Part shown: positions 14,977 to 22,880 of the stretch, piece by piece
How positions within the stretch are numbered: position 1 is the stretch's first letter
Layout: the number at the start of each line of letters is the position of its first letter
From: Euryarchaeota archaeon UBA58
Lineage (GTDB): Archaea; Thermoplasmatota; Poseidoniia; Poseidoniales; Thalassarchaeaceae
Reading direction: 5' to 3'
DNA length: 37,170 nt
Assembly (NCBI GenBank): GCA_002498525.1
Contig: DAHR01000006.1
Location: 1-37,170 of the forward strand
Translations under genes and position numbers: made by a program
Notes under the pieces: model-generated
Databases searched by the model: none
Seen by the model: only the letters and a program-made list of their open reading frames with translations
What the model was told of the DNA's origin: nothing

Positions 14977-16215
14977 ATGGACGGAAATATTTTCGAGAAG
15001 ATTCTCGGACAAGATTCACTCTTCCTCGACAGAAAAGCCTTCGACCACGCTTTCGAACCCTCTCATCTGCCACACCGGGATCGCGAGGTCGAGGCTCTGG
15101 TTCGCAATCTCGTCGATGCTCTCAACGGCCACATCCCGTCGAACATGCTGCTCTATGGCGTGCCAGGCTCGGGCAAGACCGTGGTCACCAGATTCGTGCT
15201 CGGCCAATTGAGGGAGAAAGGCAAGGATATGGGTCAACCGGTTCGCACGTACGAGATAAATTGCCGTCATGTCGACACGAGATATCGTGTCGTCCAGACC
15301 CTCGCCTCAAAACTGGCGATTCGTGGTGATGTACCGATTCCCTTCACCGGCTGGCCGACCGATCGCGTCCTCGAACATCTGATCGAGCGCATGGATCGAG
15401 CCGGTGGCGTTCACATCATCGTGCTCGACGAAATCGACAATCTCGTCGAGCGTGCTGGCGACAATCTTCTGTACAACCTGACGAGCCTCAACACCATTCT
15501 CAAGCACTCGCGTTGCTGCATCATCGGAATCAGCAACGACCTCCATTTCACCCAGCTCCTCGACCCTCGAGTCGCTGGTCGACTCGGACAGGAAGACGTC
15601 ATCTTCCACCCTTATGGCGCGACCGAGATTCAGGACATTCTCAGCGATCGTGCCTCGACTGGGCTACGCGACGAAGTCCTTGAGCAAGGCGTCATCCAAC
15701 TCTGCGCAGCCCTCGCTGCGCAGGAACACGGCGATGCTCGCCGTGCCCTCGACCTGCTGCGAATCTCGGTCCAGAAAGCCGAGCAGCGCTCTCAGATCAG
15801 GGTCGAGCCGAGACACGTGCGACTGGCCCAGAGTCAATTGGAGCACGACCAAGTGACTCCAGTCCTGCAGACTCTGCCACTGCATCAGAAACTCGTCCTA
15901 TTCTCGATTCGTATCAACGAGGACAACGGTTTGCGCAACATCTCGACAGGCGAGGTCTATCGAACATATTCCGATGCCTGCCTCAATGTCAACGTCGAAC
16001 CTCTGACTCCGCGACGCATCTCGACGCTGCTCAACGAACTCGACTCATTGGGCATGATCATGGCTCGAAACGTCAGCAAGGGAAGGGGCGGACGCAGCAA
16101 GCAGGTCAACTCGGCGATTCCCAAAACCATCGATGCCATCACCACGATGGCTGAGGCCGACCCGCTCATCTCTGAGGCTTCACGCTGCAAATACAGACTG
16201 CAGAGCCAACTCTGA
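14977..16215 (+). CDS. cdc6: Orc1/Cdc6 replication initiator
   Basis: The 412-aa protein has the archaeal Orc1/Cdc6 architecture. The N-terminal LPHRDREVEAL initiator signature leads to Walker A GVPGSGKT (61-68), Walker B HIIVLDEIDNL (about 145-155), sensor 1 CCIIGISNDL, and sensor 2 in GDARRALDLLR. A C-terminal winged helix (about 310-400, with EVYRTYSDAC and TPRRISTLLNELDSLGMI) contacts origin boxes. It binds ORB elements as ATP-bound protein and loads MCM. ATG 14977 follows GGTGA with 7-nt spacing. The gene lies directly downstream of the putative origin, consistent with autoregulation. Confidence 0.95.
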   Translation: MDGNIFEKILGQDSLFLDRKAFDHAFEPSHLPHRDREVEALVRNLVDALNGHIPSNMLLYGVPGSGKTVVTRFVLGQLREKGKDMGQPVRTYEINCRHVDTRYRVVQTLASKLAIRGDVPIPFTGWPTDRVLEHLIERMDRAGGVHIIVLDEIDNLVERAGDNLLYNLTSLNTILKHSRCCIIGISNDLHFTQLLDPRVAGRLGQEDVIFHPYGATEIQDILSDRASTGLRDEVLEQGVIQLCAALAAQEHGDARRALDLLRISVQKAEQRSQIRVEPRHVRLAQSQLEHDQVTPVLQTLPLHQKLVLFSIRINEDNGLRNISTGEVYRTYSDACLNVNVEPLTPRRISTLLNELDSLGMIMARNVSKGRGGRSKQVNSAIPKTIDAITTMAEADPLISEASRCKYRLQSQL

Positions 16216-16273
16216 TTCGACCCTTCAGCCGGCTCGATAACGGTTAAACCGAGTCGGCAGGTCGCCGCCTCCG

Positions 16274-16804
16274 ATGTCCCTTCAAGACTACGACTGGTCA
16301 ACGGCGCTGACGCGTCCTTCCAAGACGGCTTCCAGCGCCATGCTGGCCCTCGGTTCCTGGGTCATCCTCCTCACCATCGTCAACCTCGTCAACGGTGCTT
16401 ACTCCCCCGGATTCAAGGTACTGTGGCTTGGTTTCCTCTCCAATGGGGCGCTGGGAGACATCTACACCGCGCACGACGGCGTCGCAATCGCCGTCGACGA
16501 CATCGTTTTCGGAATCCTTGGGATTGCGGTTACTGCCATGGGCGTTCTTGGGATGAAATCCGCTGTGGAAGGTGGCGTTGCTGGTTGGTTCAAGAATCTC
16601 CCGAGCACCTTCGCTGGACTCTTCTCCACCGAGCACGGCGCTCGCAAGACCCTTGCTGACTGGCTCATCGTCGTCGGCATCGTCTTCTATCTCGCCTGGT
16701 CGGTGCAGAACAATACCTGGGTCGATCCCGGTGTCTTCGCGGTGATGATCGTCCCAGTCGCCTTCGGTGTCGGGCTCAATCTGCTCGATGTTGCAGAAGC
16801 CTGA
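16274..16804 (+). CDS. Four-helix membrane protein of unknown function
   Basis: The 176-aa product shows four hydrophobic segments: about 24-45 (LALGSWVILLTIVNLV), 70-95 (IVFGILGIAVTAMGVLGM), 127-145 (LADWLIVVGIVFYLAW) and 150-175 (VFAVMIVPVAFGVGLNLL). A soluble loop of about 30 residues lies between helices 2 and 3. The short N-terminus has a YDW motif. I recognise no family and no catalytic motif. The start follows the orc1/cdc6 gene by 58 nt on the same strand. Real by composition and compact placement; role unknown. Confidence 0.72.
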   Translation: MSLQDYDWSTALTRPSKTASSAMLALGSWVILLTIVNLVNGAYSPGFKVLWLGFLSNGALGDIYTAHDGVAIAVDDIVFGILGIAVTAMGVLGMKSAVEGGVAGWFKNLPSTFAGLFSTEHGARKTLADWLIVVGIVFYLAWSVQNNTWVDPGVFAVMIVPVAFGVGLNLLDVAEA

Positions 16805-16844
16805 ACTCATTTGATTCGCTGATTCCTGAATCTGCCTCAGCAAC

Positions 16845-17867
16845 TCATTCTGTCGACGCGAATCCACTCAGAAGTCTACGGCAGCGCTGCTTCGCATCTT
16901 CGTTAGTCCGACGCACGACTACGCCTTTTCCGGGCTGTCCGTAGAGCACCACCGCGCCCATCGGTGCGAGGGGGTGCAGGAAGAGAGGGGCGAGGTCCTC
17001 CTCGCCGTCCACCTCGATGAGGTGGCTGCTGCCGTCATCCATCCATGCGGTCAGTGCCTGAGCGCAGGCTTCGAGTAGCGAAGGCGTGAGAGAGCCTGCG
17101 GGGCTCTGGCAGCGCAACACCTTGTCGTAAACGGAGGCATCTATCGCATCGGCGCTCTCCCAAGGCTGCCTCTTTGTGCGTCCATCGATCAGGGCGATGT
17201 CGGCGGGGTGGTCTAGTTCCTGTAGAGCGAGGACCGTGACATCGCCGACTGCGATGAGGGGTCCTGTTTCGAATTCGATTTGAGCGAGGACCTGAGACAT
17301 CGCCACCGAAGGGTCGTCCTCAGGGCCGGGTATCAATTGACCGAAGGGATCCTTGAGTTCGGCCTCGACTGCAGGCGTCAGGACGATTCTGCCTGTACGG
17401 GCCGATTCGGGAATCCACGCGAGTCCCTCGCGGTCGATCTCACCAGCACGAATTCTCGAACTCGATATCGGCTCGCCATCAGCAGCAAGCACGTGTTCAA
17501 CTTCGATGACCGCCAGATCAGGCAAATCATTCGCCGCCCTCATCGAGTTGATTCGGGCGCAACCAGCCCGCGTCTCGGGCGTACACAGAATCGCCGTCGC
17601 AAGCTCATGGATCGGGGCCGGCCCATCCTCATCTTCCAGAGTGTGAAGGCTGACCCGCTGCGCTGCAGCCTTGCCAATTGAATCGAGCAGATCGCTCGTT
17701 CGCTCATTCCAAGAACAGGTTCTCGAATCCTTGAGCTGAGCGAGCGCATCGCTTGTAAGCCATATCTCCAAGACCTCGCACTCGACCAAGCCTCGTTCGA
17801 CGAGTGCGAGATGTCCAGCATGGAAGCAATCGAAGGTACCGCCGAGCAAGCCGAGGGGGTGCATCAT
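16845..17867 (-). CDS. Fused phosphopantetheine adenylyltransferase and DUF359 dephospho-CoA kinase
   Basis: Residues 1-155 are an archaeal PPAT: nucleotidyltransferase motif GGTFDCFHAGHLAL (9-22) and the late SSSRIR (135-140). Residues about 160-340 are DUF359 (COG1909), shown in Thermococcus to be the GTP-dependent dephospho-CoA kinase: GPLIAVGDVTV (202-212), ALIDGRTKRQPW (225-236), VDGEEDLAPL (286-295) and VVLYGQPGKGVVV (306-318). Together they would convert 4'-phosphopantetheine to dephospho-CoA and then to CoA, the last two steps of the pathway, on one chain. This parallels eukaryotic CoA synthase but uses an unrelated kinase. Two consecutive ATGs (17867, 17864) are possible starts. Confidence 0.92.
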   Translation of the reverse strand: MMHPLGLLGGTFDCFHAGHLALVERGLVECEVLEIWLTSDALAQLKDSRTCSWNERTSDLLDSIGKAAAQRVSLHTLEDEDGPAPIHELATAILCTPETRAGCARINSMRAANDLPDLAVIEVEHVLAADGEPISSSRIRAGEIDREGLAWIPESARTGRIVLTPAVEAELKDPFGQLIPGPEDDPSVAMSQVLAQIEFETGPLIAVGDVTVLALQELDHPADIALIDGRTKRQPWESADAIDASVYDKVLRCQSPAGSLTPSLLEACAQALTAWMDDGSSHLIEVDGEEDLAPLFLHPLAPMGAVVLYGQPGKGVVVRRTNEDAKQRCRRLLSGFASTE

Positions 17868-17911
17868 AATCGAGCCTGAGTATCGAGTATTGAGGACTTT
17901 GGAGAAGATGT

Positions 17912-18264
17912 GTGCCCCGGGGCGTAACGGTAGCCTTCACAGCGAAGCTCGGGCACCTGACCCACCCCGGGACGTCTGTCGGACTGTGGGGTTGTCCCGT
18001 AAGTCATTCCTCTCGGTCATCCGGGGACCCATCACAATCCACCCATGTGTGTTGCTCCGACGGTCATACCCCAGCAGAGGGTCACGCCGGTCTTCGACAC
18101 ATGGGAAATCCCGTTCCGTGGTACCGTGATTCATCCTACTAACTCCGGCTGGGGCTTTCGTCGGCACGGTGTTGCCGGTCGGGCAGCCACCGGCTCCCAT
18201 GTACCCTTCATGAACCTCTCGGAGGGGTGAGGAGGGTCGAAAGTTCCAGTGAAAGTAGTTTTTC
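17912..18264 (+). ncRNA. Candidate structured non-coding RNA, family unidentified
   Basis: This ~350-nt stretch has no credible reading frame but is unusually self-complementary. GTGCCC (17912-17917) pairs with GGGCAC (17951-17956). GACCC+ACCCC (17959-17968) pairs with GGGGT (18224-18228) and GGGTC (18234-18238) around a 5-nt bulge, closing almost the whole element. GGGAC/GTCCC pairs at 17969-17998. CCCATGTGT (18042-18050) pairs with ACACATGGG about 45 nt later. GCCGGT/ACCGGC and CGGCA/TGCCG stems lie at 18162-18195. A TTTTT run at 18259-18263 suggests the plus strand and a 3' end there. Size and closed layout recall archaeal SRP RNA or RNase P RNA, but I cannot find the SRP GGAAG/AGCAG loop or the RNase P ACAGAA motif. 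Confidence 0.5.
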
Positions 18265-18313
18265 TGTTGATTTCAGCCGGTTTCTAGACTAATCGCCGCC
18301 TTCTTCGGTCGGC

Positions 18314-20932
18314 TCAGGTTATCTGTTGTGTCTGCGCGAGTTCCTCGTGATATCCTGAACGGCGCTGAATCAGTCTCTCGGCGACGTGAGGGTCGCCGAC
18401 CATCACCATTTCATTGGTCATCGCTGGCCAGCGCTCGATGGGCTGAGCCAGCCAGCCGATCAGCGGGTGAGTCCGTCCAGTCGAGGGCGCCTCACCCAAG
18501 TGGATCGAATCGAGCGCGTCGAGCAGGTCGAGCAACGCCTCGGCTCCTTTCGGAAGAGTGCCGCGCTCGGACCGCACGCGCAGGCGTCGGGCCAGCGCGG
18601 CTCGCAACTCAGGAGTGCATCCTGGATGTCGGGCCGTGCGCAAACCCGGCGCGGAGCTGACTTCGCCCGGTGGCCGCAGCACAGCTGCGGCCCATGGTAG
18701 AGGATTCTCCGTCAGCCATTCGATGCCATCCTCTGGCGTTAGGAGATTGATCAACAATTCAGGCGCCAACGGCGCCCACCAATCGAGCGGTAGAGTCTCG
18801 ACTATCGCCTCGACACCCTCTATCTCGAGACTCTTGCCATCGAGGATCCGCTCGACTAGGAGCGACCAGGTCTTCAGATCCTGACCGTCTGGTGTGTGCT
18901 TCGCCCGACGTAGAACCCCTTGCAGAATCGGCCCGTAGTCCGAGCCAGTTCCCCGACCTTCAGAATGAATCCAATCTACAGCCTCCAAGGCTGGGCGCGA
19001 TTTGGCAGGAGGGTGGACCAACCACGCCTCCAGCGCCCAGCCCAACAAGTCCGAATGCATGAATGGCGGCAGCCAAGCAGCATTCGCCAACAATTGCGCA
19101 GCAACCCAAGAAGCGCCCCGCGTTGATTGCGCCGGGTCAATCGCCGGCCTCGTGCGCAGCGCGATCTCGGAATCGTTTCGCAACATCGCGCGCAATTGCA
19201 AGGCAAACATCTCCAGCACACGATCCGGCGCCTCATCTGCCACCTCAGCGAGCCGCTCGAGTGGCAGATGCTCGAGATCCATCAGCGCCAACCACTCGGA
19301 ATCCAGCCGCGAGCGCAGCCGCTGCCAGCGATGCCAACGCGTCCTGCGTGGAGAAGCGATCCAAGCAGCGAGCGGATAACTCGCTTCCATCATGTTGGCC
19401 CAATCCTCGTTGCCCTCGGGAAACTGAGCACTCGCAGATGCCACCATCGAAGTATCACCAGCCGCAGCGAGACCCGAACCCACCTCGCCACTCAACAGTA
19501 GCCACGGCGAGAGCGATTCGTCAGCTTCTGTCTCTACTGCCTCAGCACGCGGCACGGAATCGACAAGACGCAAGGGAAGGACGCGCCCGCCGCGGGTTCG
19601 CAGTCGCAACCAAGGCAGCGGGCGAAGAGGATCGACCTCCAACTCATCGAAAATACCGAACGCAGGCATGGGCGATGAGGTGAGTGCAAGCCGAAGTCGA
19701 GGGTGTGAGATGACCGCGGTGATTACGTCATCAGGCAGTGAATCTTGGATTTCAAGCACTAACGCCGGCCCTTCATCGGTGCCCACAGCCCACTCGACCA
19801 GAGCCGTCGAAGCAGCCTTTCCAAGCCCTCTCGTGTCCAATAATCGCAGCGACGATTCCTCCAATGTGAAGTCGGATTCACCCCAATCCTTGCGAAAACG
19901 CCGCCACGTAGATTCCTCCACACGCACCCTGCGCGTCGACGTCAAACGCTCCCTGAGACTGTTGAGTCTGCGCTTGCGCTCGGATGGTCTGAGTCGGGGA
20001 TGAGCGCGAGCGATCCAATTTTCGAGTGATGAGATCGGGTAATCATCGCCCCTTGCATCGAGACCTCCGAGGTCGGCGATGACCAATGCGTTGGCTCGGG
20101 CTGTTCGCAGCAGCATCGAGCGAGGCAGTCGCTCGTCCATGATTGCGACCAGAGGATCCTTGGGTCTGACTTCAGGGGATTGATCGTGGCAGTTTCCTAG
20201 TACCCACCTGCCGCGGTGGTGGCTGGCTTCCGGCAGGGGGGGTTGAGGCCGGTGGGCTGGTGGCTCGAACCAGATTCCAGGTGCCAGCGCCACCGGCCTG
20301 TCGACATCGATGAGGCGAGCTCTGACGATGCCGAGTGTGTTGTTGTCTCCGACATAGGCCGAGATGCTCTGAGGATCGTGCCCAGTCGGAGGTTCGGGGA
20401 GCATCTCGAGGGTCGAGAGATCGAACCAGCGAGGGCTGCGCTCACGAAGGGTCGCCCAGATCCAAGACACCCCCTCGCTTCCGGTGGAAGTGCCCTCGCT
20501 GGAAGTTGGGACGACGGGGCGGTCGGGAATCAGTACCAGAGGGCTGTCCATCGGAGCCAGAACACCGAGCAGAAGGTTGGCTCCGTCGCGCGCAAGAAGT
20601 GAACATTGGGCGGACGGCTGAGGCAATGGTAGGGCTTCGAGAGCCCTCGCCAGCTCATCCGAGCGGATCGTCTCCCAGCCAGCTTGGGTCAGATGAAGGC
20701 GAGCGCCGCGGGCGCCAGCGGCGAGGTCACTAGCGACCAGTCCATCGTTTCTCATCCGTCGGAGTTCGGCTGAGGCGTGCGGAATCCGCAGCCCTGCATC
20801 GCGTGCGAGGACGCTGACTGTCGCAGCGCCGTCGGTCAATCGATCCAAGAGCCGACGGCGATGCCCACTGCGAATCCGACGCACTTGCTTCAAAGAGTCA
20901 CCAGAAGCTCCGAATTCCGAGTCAACCGACAC
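18314..20932 (-). CDS. 872-aa winged-helix protein of unknown function
   Basis: GTG 20932 follows GGAGGGGGT with about 6-nt spacing. The N-terminus (about 20-95) is a winged helix-turn-helix resembling MarR/ArsR-type folds: HRRRLLDRLTDGAATVSVLA, a recognition-helix-like ASAELRRMRNDGLV, and a wing ending in LHLTQAGWETI. The remaining ~770 residues match no family I know. They are rich in Leu, Arg, Trp and Ala, largely helical in appearance towards the C-terminus (from ~560), with basic segments around RPSERKRRLNSLRERL, and have no P-loop, zinc site or membrane helix. It is the largest protein here. The gene lies between the structured-RNA candidate and an AT-rich divergent promoter region shared with two small winged-helix genes. 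A large DNA-binding or scaffold protein is the plainest reading. Confidence 0.78.
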   Translation of the reverse strand: MSVDSEFGASGDSLKQVRRIRSGHRRRLLDRLTDGAATVSVLARDAGLRIPHASAELRRMRNDGLVASDLAAGARGARLHLTQAGWETIRSDELARALEALPLPQPSAQCSLLARDGANLLLGVLAPMDSPLVLIPDRPVVPTSSEGTSTGSEGVSWIWATLRERSPRWFDLSTLEMLPEPPTGHDPQSISAYVGDNNTLGIVRARLIDVDRPVALAPGIWFEPPAHRPQPPLPEASHHRGRWVLGNCHDQSPEVRPKDPLVAIMDERLPRSMLLRTARANALVIADLGGLDARGDDYPISSLENWIARAHPRLRPSERKRRLNSLRERLTSTRRVRVEESTWRRFRKDWGESDFTLEESSLRLLDTRGLGKAASTALVEWAVGTDEGPALVLEIQDSLPDDVITAVISHPRLRLALTSSPMPAFGIFDELEVDPLRPLPWLRLRTRGGRVLPLRLVDSVPRAEAVETEADESLSPWLLLSGEVGSGLAAAGDTSMVASASAQFPEGNEDWANMMEASYPLAAWIASPRRTRWHRWQRLRSRLDSEWLALMDLEHLPLERLAEVADEAPDRVLEMFALQLRAMLRNDSEIALRTRPAIDPAQSTRGASWVAAQLLANAAWLPPFMHSDLLGWALEAWLVHPPAKSRPALEAVDWIHSEGRGTGSDYGPILQGVLRRAKHTPDGQDLKTWSLLVERILDGKSLEIEGVEAIVETLPLDWWAPLAPELLINLLTPEDGIEWLTENPLPWAAAVLRPPGEVSSAPGLRTARHPGCTPELRAALARRLRVRSERGTLPKGAEALLDLLDALDSIHLGEAPSTGRTHPLIGWLAQPIERWPAMTNEMVMVGDPHVAERLIQRRSGYHEELAQTQQIT

Positions 20933-20959
20933 GATGCACCCCCTCCAGAATCAGCGAGG

Positions 20960-21030
20960 GTGAACCTTGTCATTAAATTATGCTATTTCATTACATATCA
21001 TTACAGATTTCCAATGGAATATGCATCAGT
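20960..21030. promoter_or_regulatory. AT-rich divergent control region with direct repeats and origin-box-like palindrome
   Basis: The 259-bp gap between the divergent 872-aa gene and the small winged-helix gene contains a tandem TCATTACA repeat (20988-20995 and 20998-21005, exactly one helical turn apart). A related TCATTAAA lies at 20970. Next to them the palindrome TTCCA-A-TGGAA (21009-21019) matches the core of euryarchaeal mini-origin-recognition boxes. The remainder of the gap to 21191 is non-coding as far as I can see. It may be an operator for autoregulation, an initiator-binding site, or both. Confidence 0.45.
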
Positions 21031-21191
21031 TTCATTTCCACACCGACTTTCATGCTGGAATCGACCGCATTTTCTGCAACTATCCGTAACGAAGAGAGCC
21101 TATGAGTTGCAGAACTGTTATATCAGCGCCTGCCGTCCTGTGCATATCGGGCCGGCTCACAGGACCGATGCACTCGGAGGCATAGACGGAC

Positions 21192-21470
21192 ATGGACTCG
21201 CAGAATCTGCGTGACCTGATTCGAAACTACCTCTCCGAGCGACCTAGGAACACCATCGAGATATCTGCCTGGCTCGCCAGTCAGATGGACCCGAATAGTT
21301 GCCCCGAGGATGTCACCAACATCCTCGAAGCGGACGAATCGATTGTCAGGATCGGCACCGTCCGCAAGAGCGGCATGCGCTTGACGGATCTGCCAATCTC
21401 GGAATGGGCATCGAGTTCCTGGGTCAGGCACCACGAGCGAGCCCGATCCAATGAAAGAAAGGAGAGTTGA
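21192..21470 (+). CDS. Small winged-helix-like protein, first of a tandem paralogous pair
   Basis: This 92-aa soluble protein aligns along its length with the next gene product: LRDLIRNYLSER against LRQKIKKFLNER, a helical middle (VTNILEADESIVRIGTVRKSG against LGNVLSKDKDILKVATTKRGG) and a final strand ending in a W. The helix-helix-helix-hairpin arrangement fits a compact winged helix, with the basic hairpin as wing. GGAGG lies upstream of the ATG. It is divergent from the 872-aa winged-helix gene. No characterised family is recognised; a transcription or nucleoid role is inferred from fold only. Confidence 0.65.
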   Translation: MDSQNLRDLIRNYLSERPRNTIEISAWLASQMDPNSCPEDVTNILEADESIVRIGTVRKSGMRLTDLPISEWASSSWVRHHERARSNERKES

Positions 21471-21472
21471 AT

Positions 21473-21727
21473 ATGCGGACGACAAGACTACGACAGAAAA
21501 TCAAGAAATTCCTCAATGAGAGAGGAGAGGCGAACACCACTGAAATCCTTGAACACGTTAATCGCACGATGCGTCACGGCACCACGCCACAACAACTCGG
21601 CAATGTTCTCTCGAAGGACAAGGACATTCTCAAGGTCGCAACGACCAAGCGCGGCGGAGCACTCTCCGGCCGCTACGAGATATGTGTCTGGACCCTGCGT
21701 CCCGGCTTCCTCGACGGCGAGAACTGA
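21473..21727 (+). CDS. Small winged-helix-like protein, second paralogue
   Basis: ATG 21473 follows AAAGGAG (21458-21464) by 8 nt; a TTG at 21467 overlapping the previous stop is less likely. The 84-aa protein is basic, begins MRTTRLRQKIKKFLNERGE, and shows the helix-turn-helix plus wing pattern described for its neighbour, with a GGALSGRYEICVW C-terminal strand. The genes are separated by 2 nt and are certainly co-transcribed, so they may form a heterodimer. The pair is a recent-looking local duplication that has since diverged strongly. Confidence 0.68.
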   Translation: MRTTRLRQKIKKFLNERGEANTTEILEHVNRTMRHGTTPQQLGNVLSKDKDILKVATTKRGGALSGRYEICVWTLRPGFLDGEN

Positions 21728-21800
21728 ATCCTCTCTGAGGAGTTCTGGCCCGACTTCGAATCAGTATCGAATTGATTCGATAAAATTCGAAAGCTCGCTC

Positions 21801-22811
21801 TCAGCCTTCGAGTTCGGCCGACCAACTTCCGCTGCGAGCGAGGCTGTTCATGCTGGCTCGATGCGCGAAAGCGTTCTGGCTGTCTTCGCCCGAGCCGCTC
21901 GCCCACGTCTGTAACGCATGCGCGAGAAGAGCTCGACCATAGGAATAGGACAATTGCCAAGGGTGGTCGACATCCATGCTGTTCATCAGATTTAGATGGG
22001 CGGTCGCGTCCTCGTCTGACTGGCCCCCGCTGAGGAAGACGATTCCGGGAAGATCGTGTGGCACATGCTGTGTCAGACAATCCACCGTCAACTGAGCCAC
22101 CTCTGCCCTCGAGGCTTGCTCCGGACATGCTTTACCGGACATCACCATGTTGGGTTTGAGCAATGCTCCAGGAACGTGGACGCCTTGTGTCTTGCAAGCT
22201 GCGAAGGTGGCGTCGAGAATCTCGGCGGTCACCTCGTAGCAGCGCTCAGCCGTGTGATCGCCGTCCATCAGAACCTCTGGCTCGATGATCGGTACGAGTC
22301 CTTGTTCCTGGCAGATGGCTGCGTATCTGGCGAGTGCGTGGGCATTTGTCGAGATGTTCGCCGGGCTTGGGATCCCTTCGCCGATTCGTATGACTGCGCG
22401 CCATTTTGCGAAGCGGGCGCCCATGGCGAAGTATTCTGCGCAGCGCTCGCGGAGTCCATCGAGGCCTTCTGTGATCTTCTCACCGGAGTGATGGGCGAGT
22501 TCCTTGGCACCGGTGTCGACCTTGATTCCGGGGTGGACTCCTCTGCTCGTCAGATAATCCGGGACTGAGGTGCCATCGTCCATGCTCTGGCGGATGGTCT
22601 CGTCGAAGAGAATGACACCGCCGACCGCAATCTCGTAGCCGGCGGTGGCGAAGATGTTGGTTCGGTAACCTCGACGAGTCTCGGCCGAGGCTTTGACTCC
22701 AACCGCTTCGAGCCGACTCGACATGGTTCCATTGCTCTCGTCGGCGGCCAGAATTCCCTTGCCGGCAGCGACGAGTTCGGCCGCTGTTCTCTCAAGCAAT
22801 TGGCTGTCCAC
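21801..22811 (-). CDS. Fructose-bisphosphate aldolase, classical class I
   Basis: The 336-aa enzyme is the glycolytic class I aldolase of eukaryotes and some bacteria, not the archaeal DhnA type. Landmarks are GKGILAADESNGTM (Asp24), PGIKVDTG (Lys97), FAKWRAVIRIGEG (Lys136), IIEPEVLMDGDH (Glu177, Glu179), the Schiff-base lysine in ALLKPNMV (Lys219) and VFLSGGQSDEDA (Ser261). It interconverts fructose 1,6-bisphosphate with DHAP and glyceraldehyde 3-phosphate. The C-terminus ends AELEG without the terminal Tyr of muscle aldolase. It follows glpX by 69 nt in the same direction, making an aldolase-FBPase gluconeogenic pair. The family is unusual in archaea and suggests acquisition from bacteria. 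Confidence 0.94.
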   Translation of the reverse strand: MDSQLLERTAAELVAAGKGILAADESNGTMSSRLEAVGVKASAETRRGYRTNIFATAGYEIAVGGVILFDETIRQSMDDGTSVPDYLTSRGVHPGIKVDTGAKELAHHSGEKITEGLDGLRERCAEYFAMGARFAKWRAVIRIGEGIPSPANISTNAHALARYAAICQEQGLVPIIEPEVLMDGDHTAERCYEVTAEILDATFAACKTQGVHVPGALLKPNMVMSGKACPEQASRAEVAQLTVDCLTQHVPHDLPGIVFLSGGQSDEDATAHLNLMNSMDVDHPWQLSYSYGRALLAHALQTWASGSGEDSQNAFAHRASMNSLARSGSWSAELEG

Positions 22812-22880
22812 GATTGAACCTCGAGGCGACGTGGTGGGTTCAGGAAATGAAGGCTTGCTCGATTCTCCCCGCGGAATCGG

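Noticed and set aside
17937..18200. Short frames in the structured gap
   Set aside because: Three overlapping frames on both strands without start context or protein-like composition; self-complementarity explains the region better.
17912..18264. SRP RNA or RNase P RNA as a definite call
   Set aside because: Size and closed shape fit, but the GGAAG...AGCAG loop of SRP helix 8 and the ACAGAA / GAGGAAAGTCC motifs of RNase P RNA are not found on either strand.
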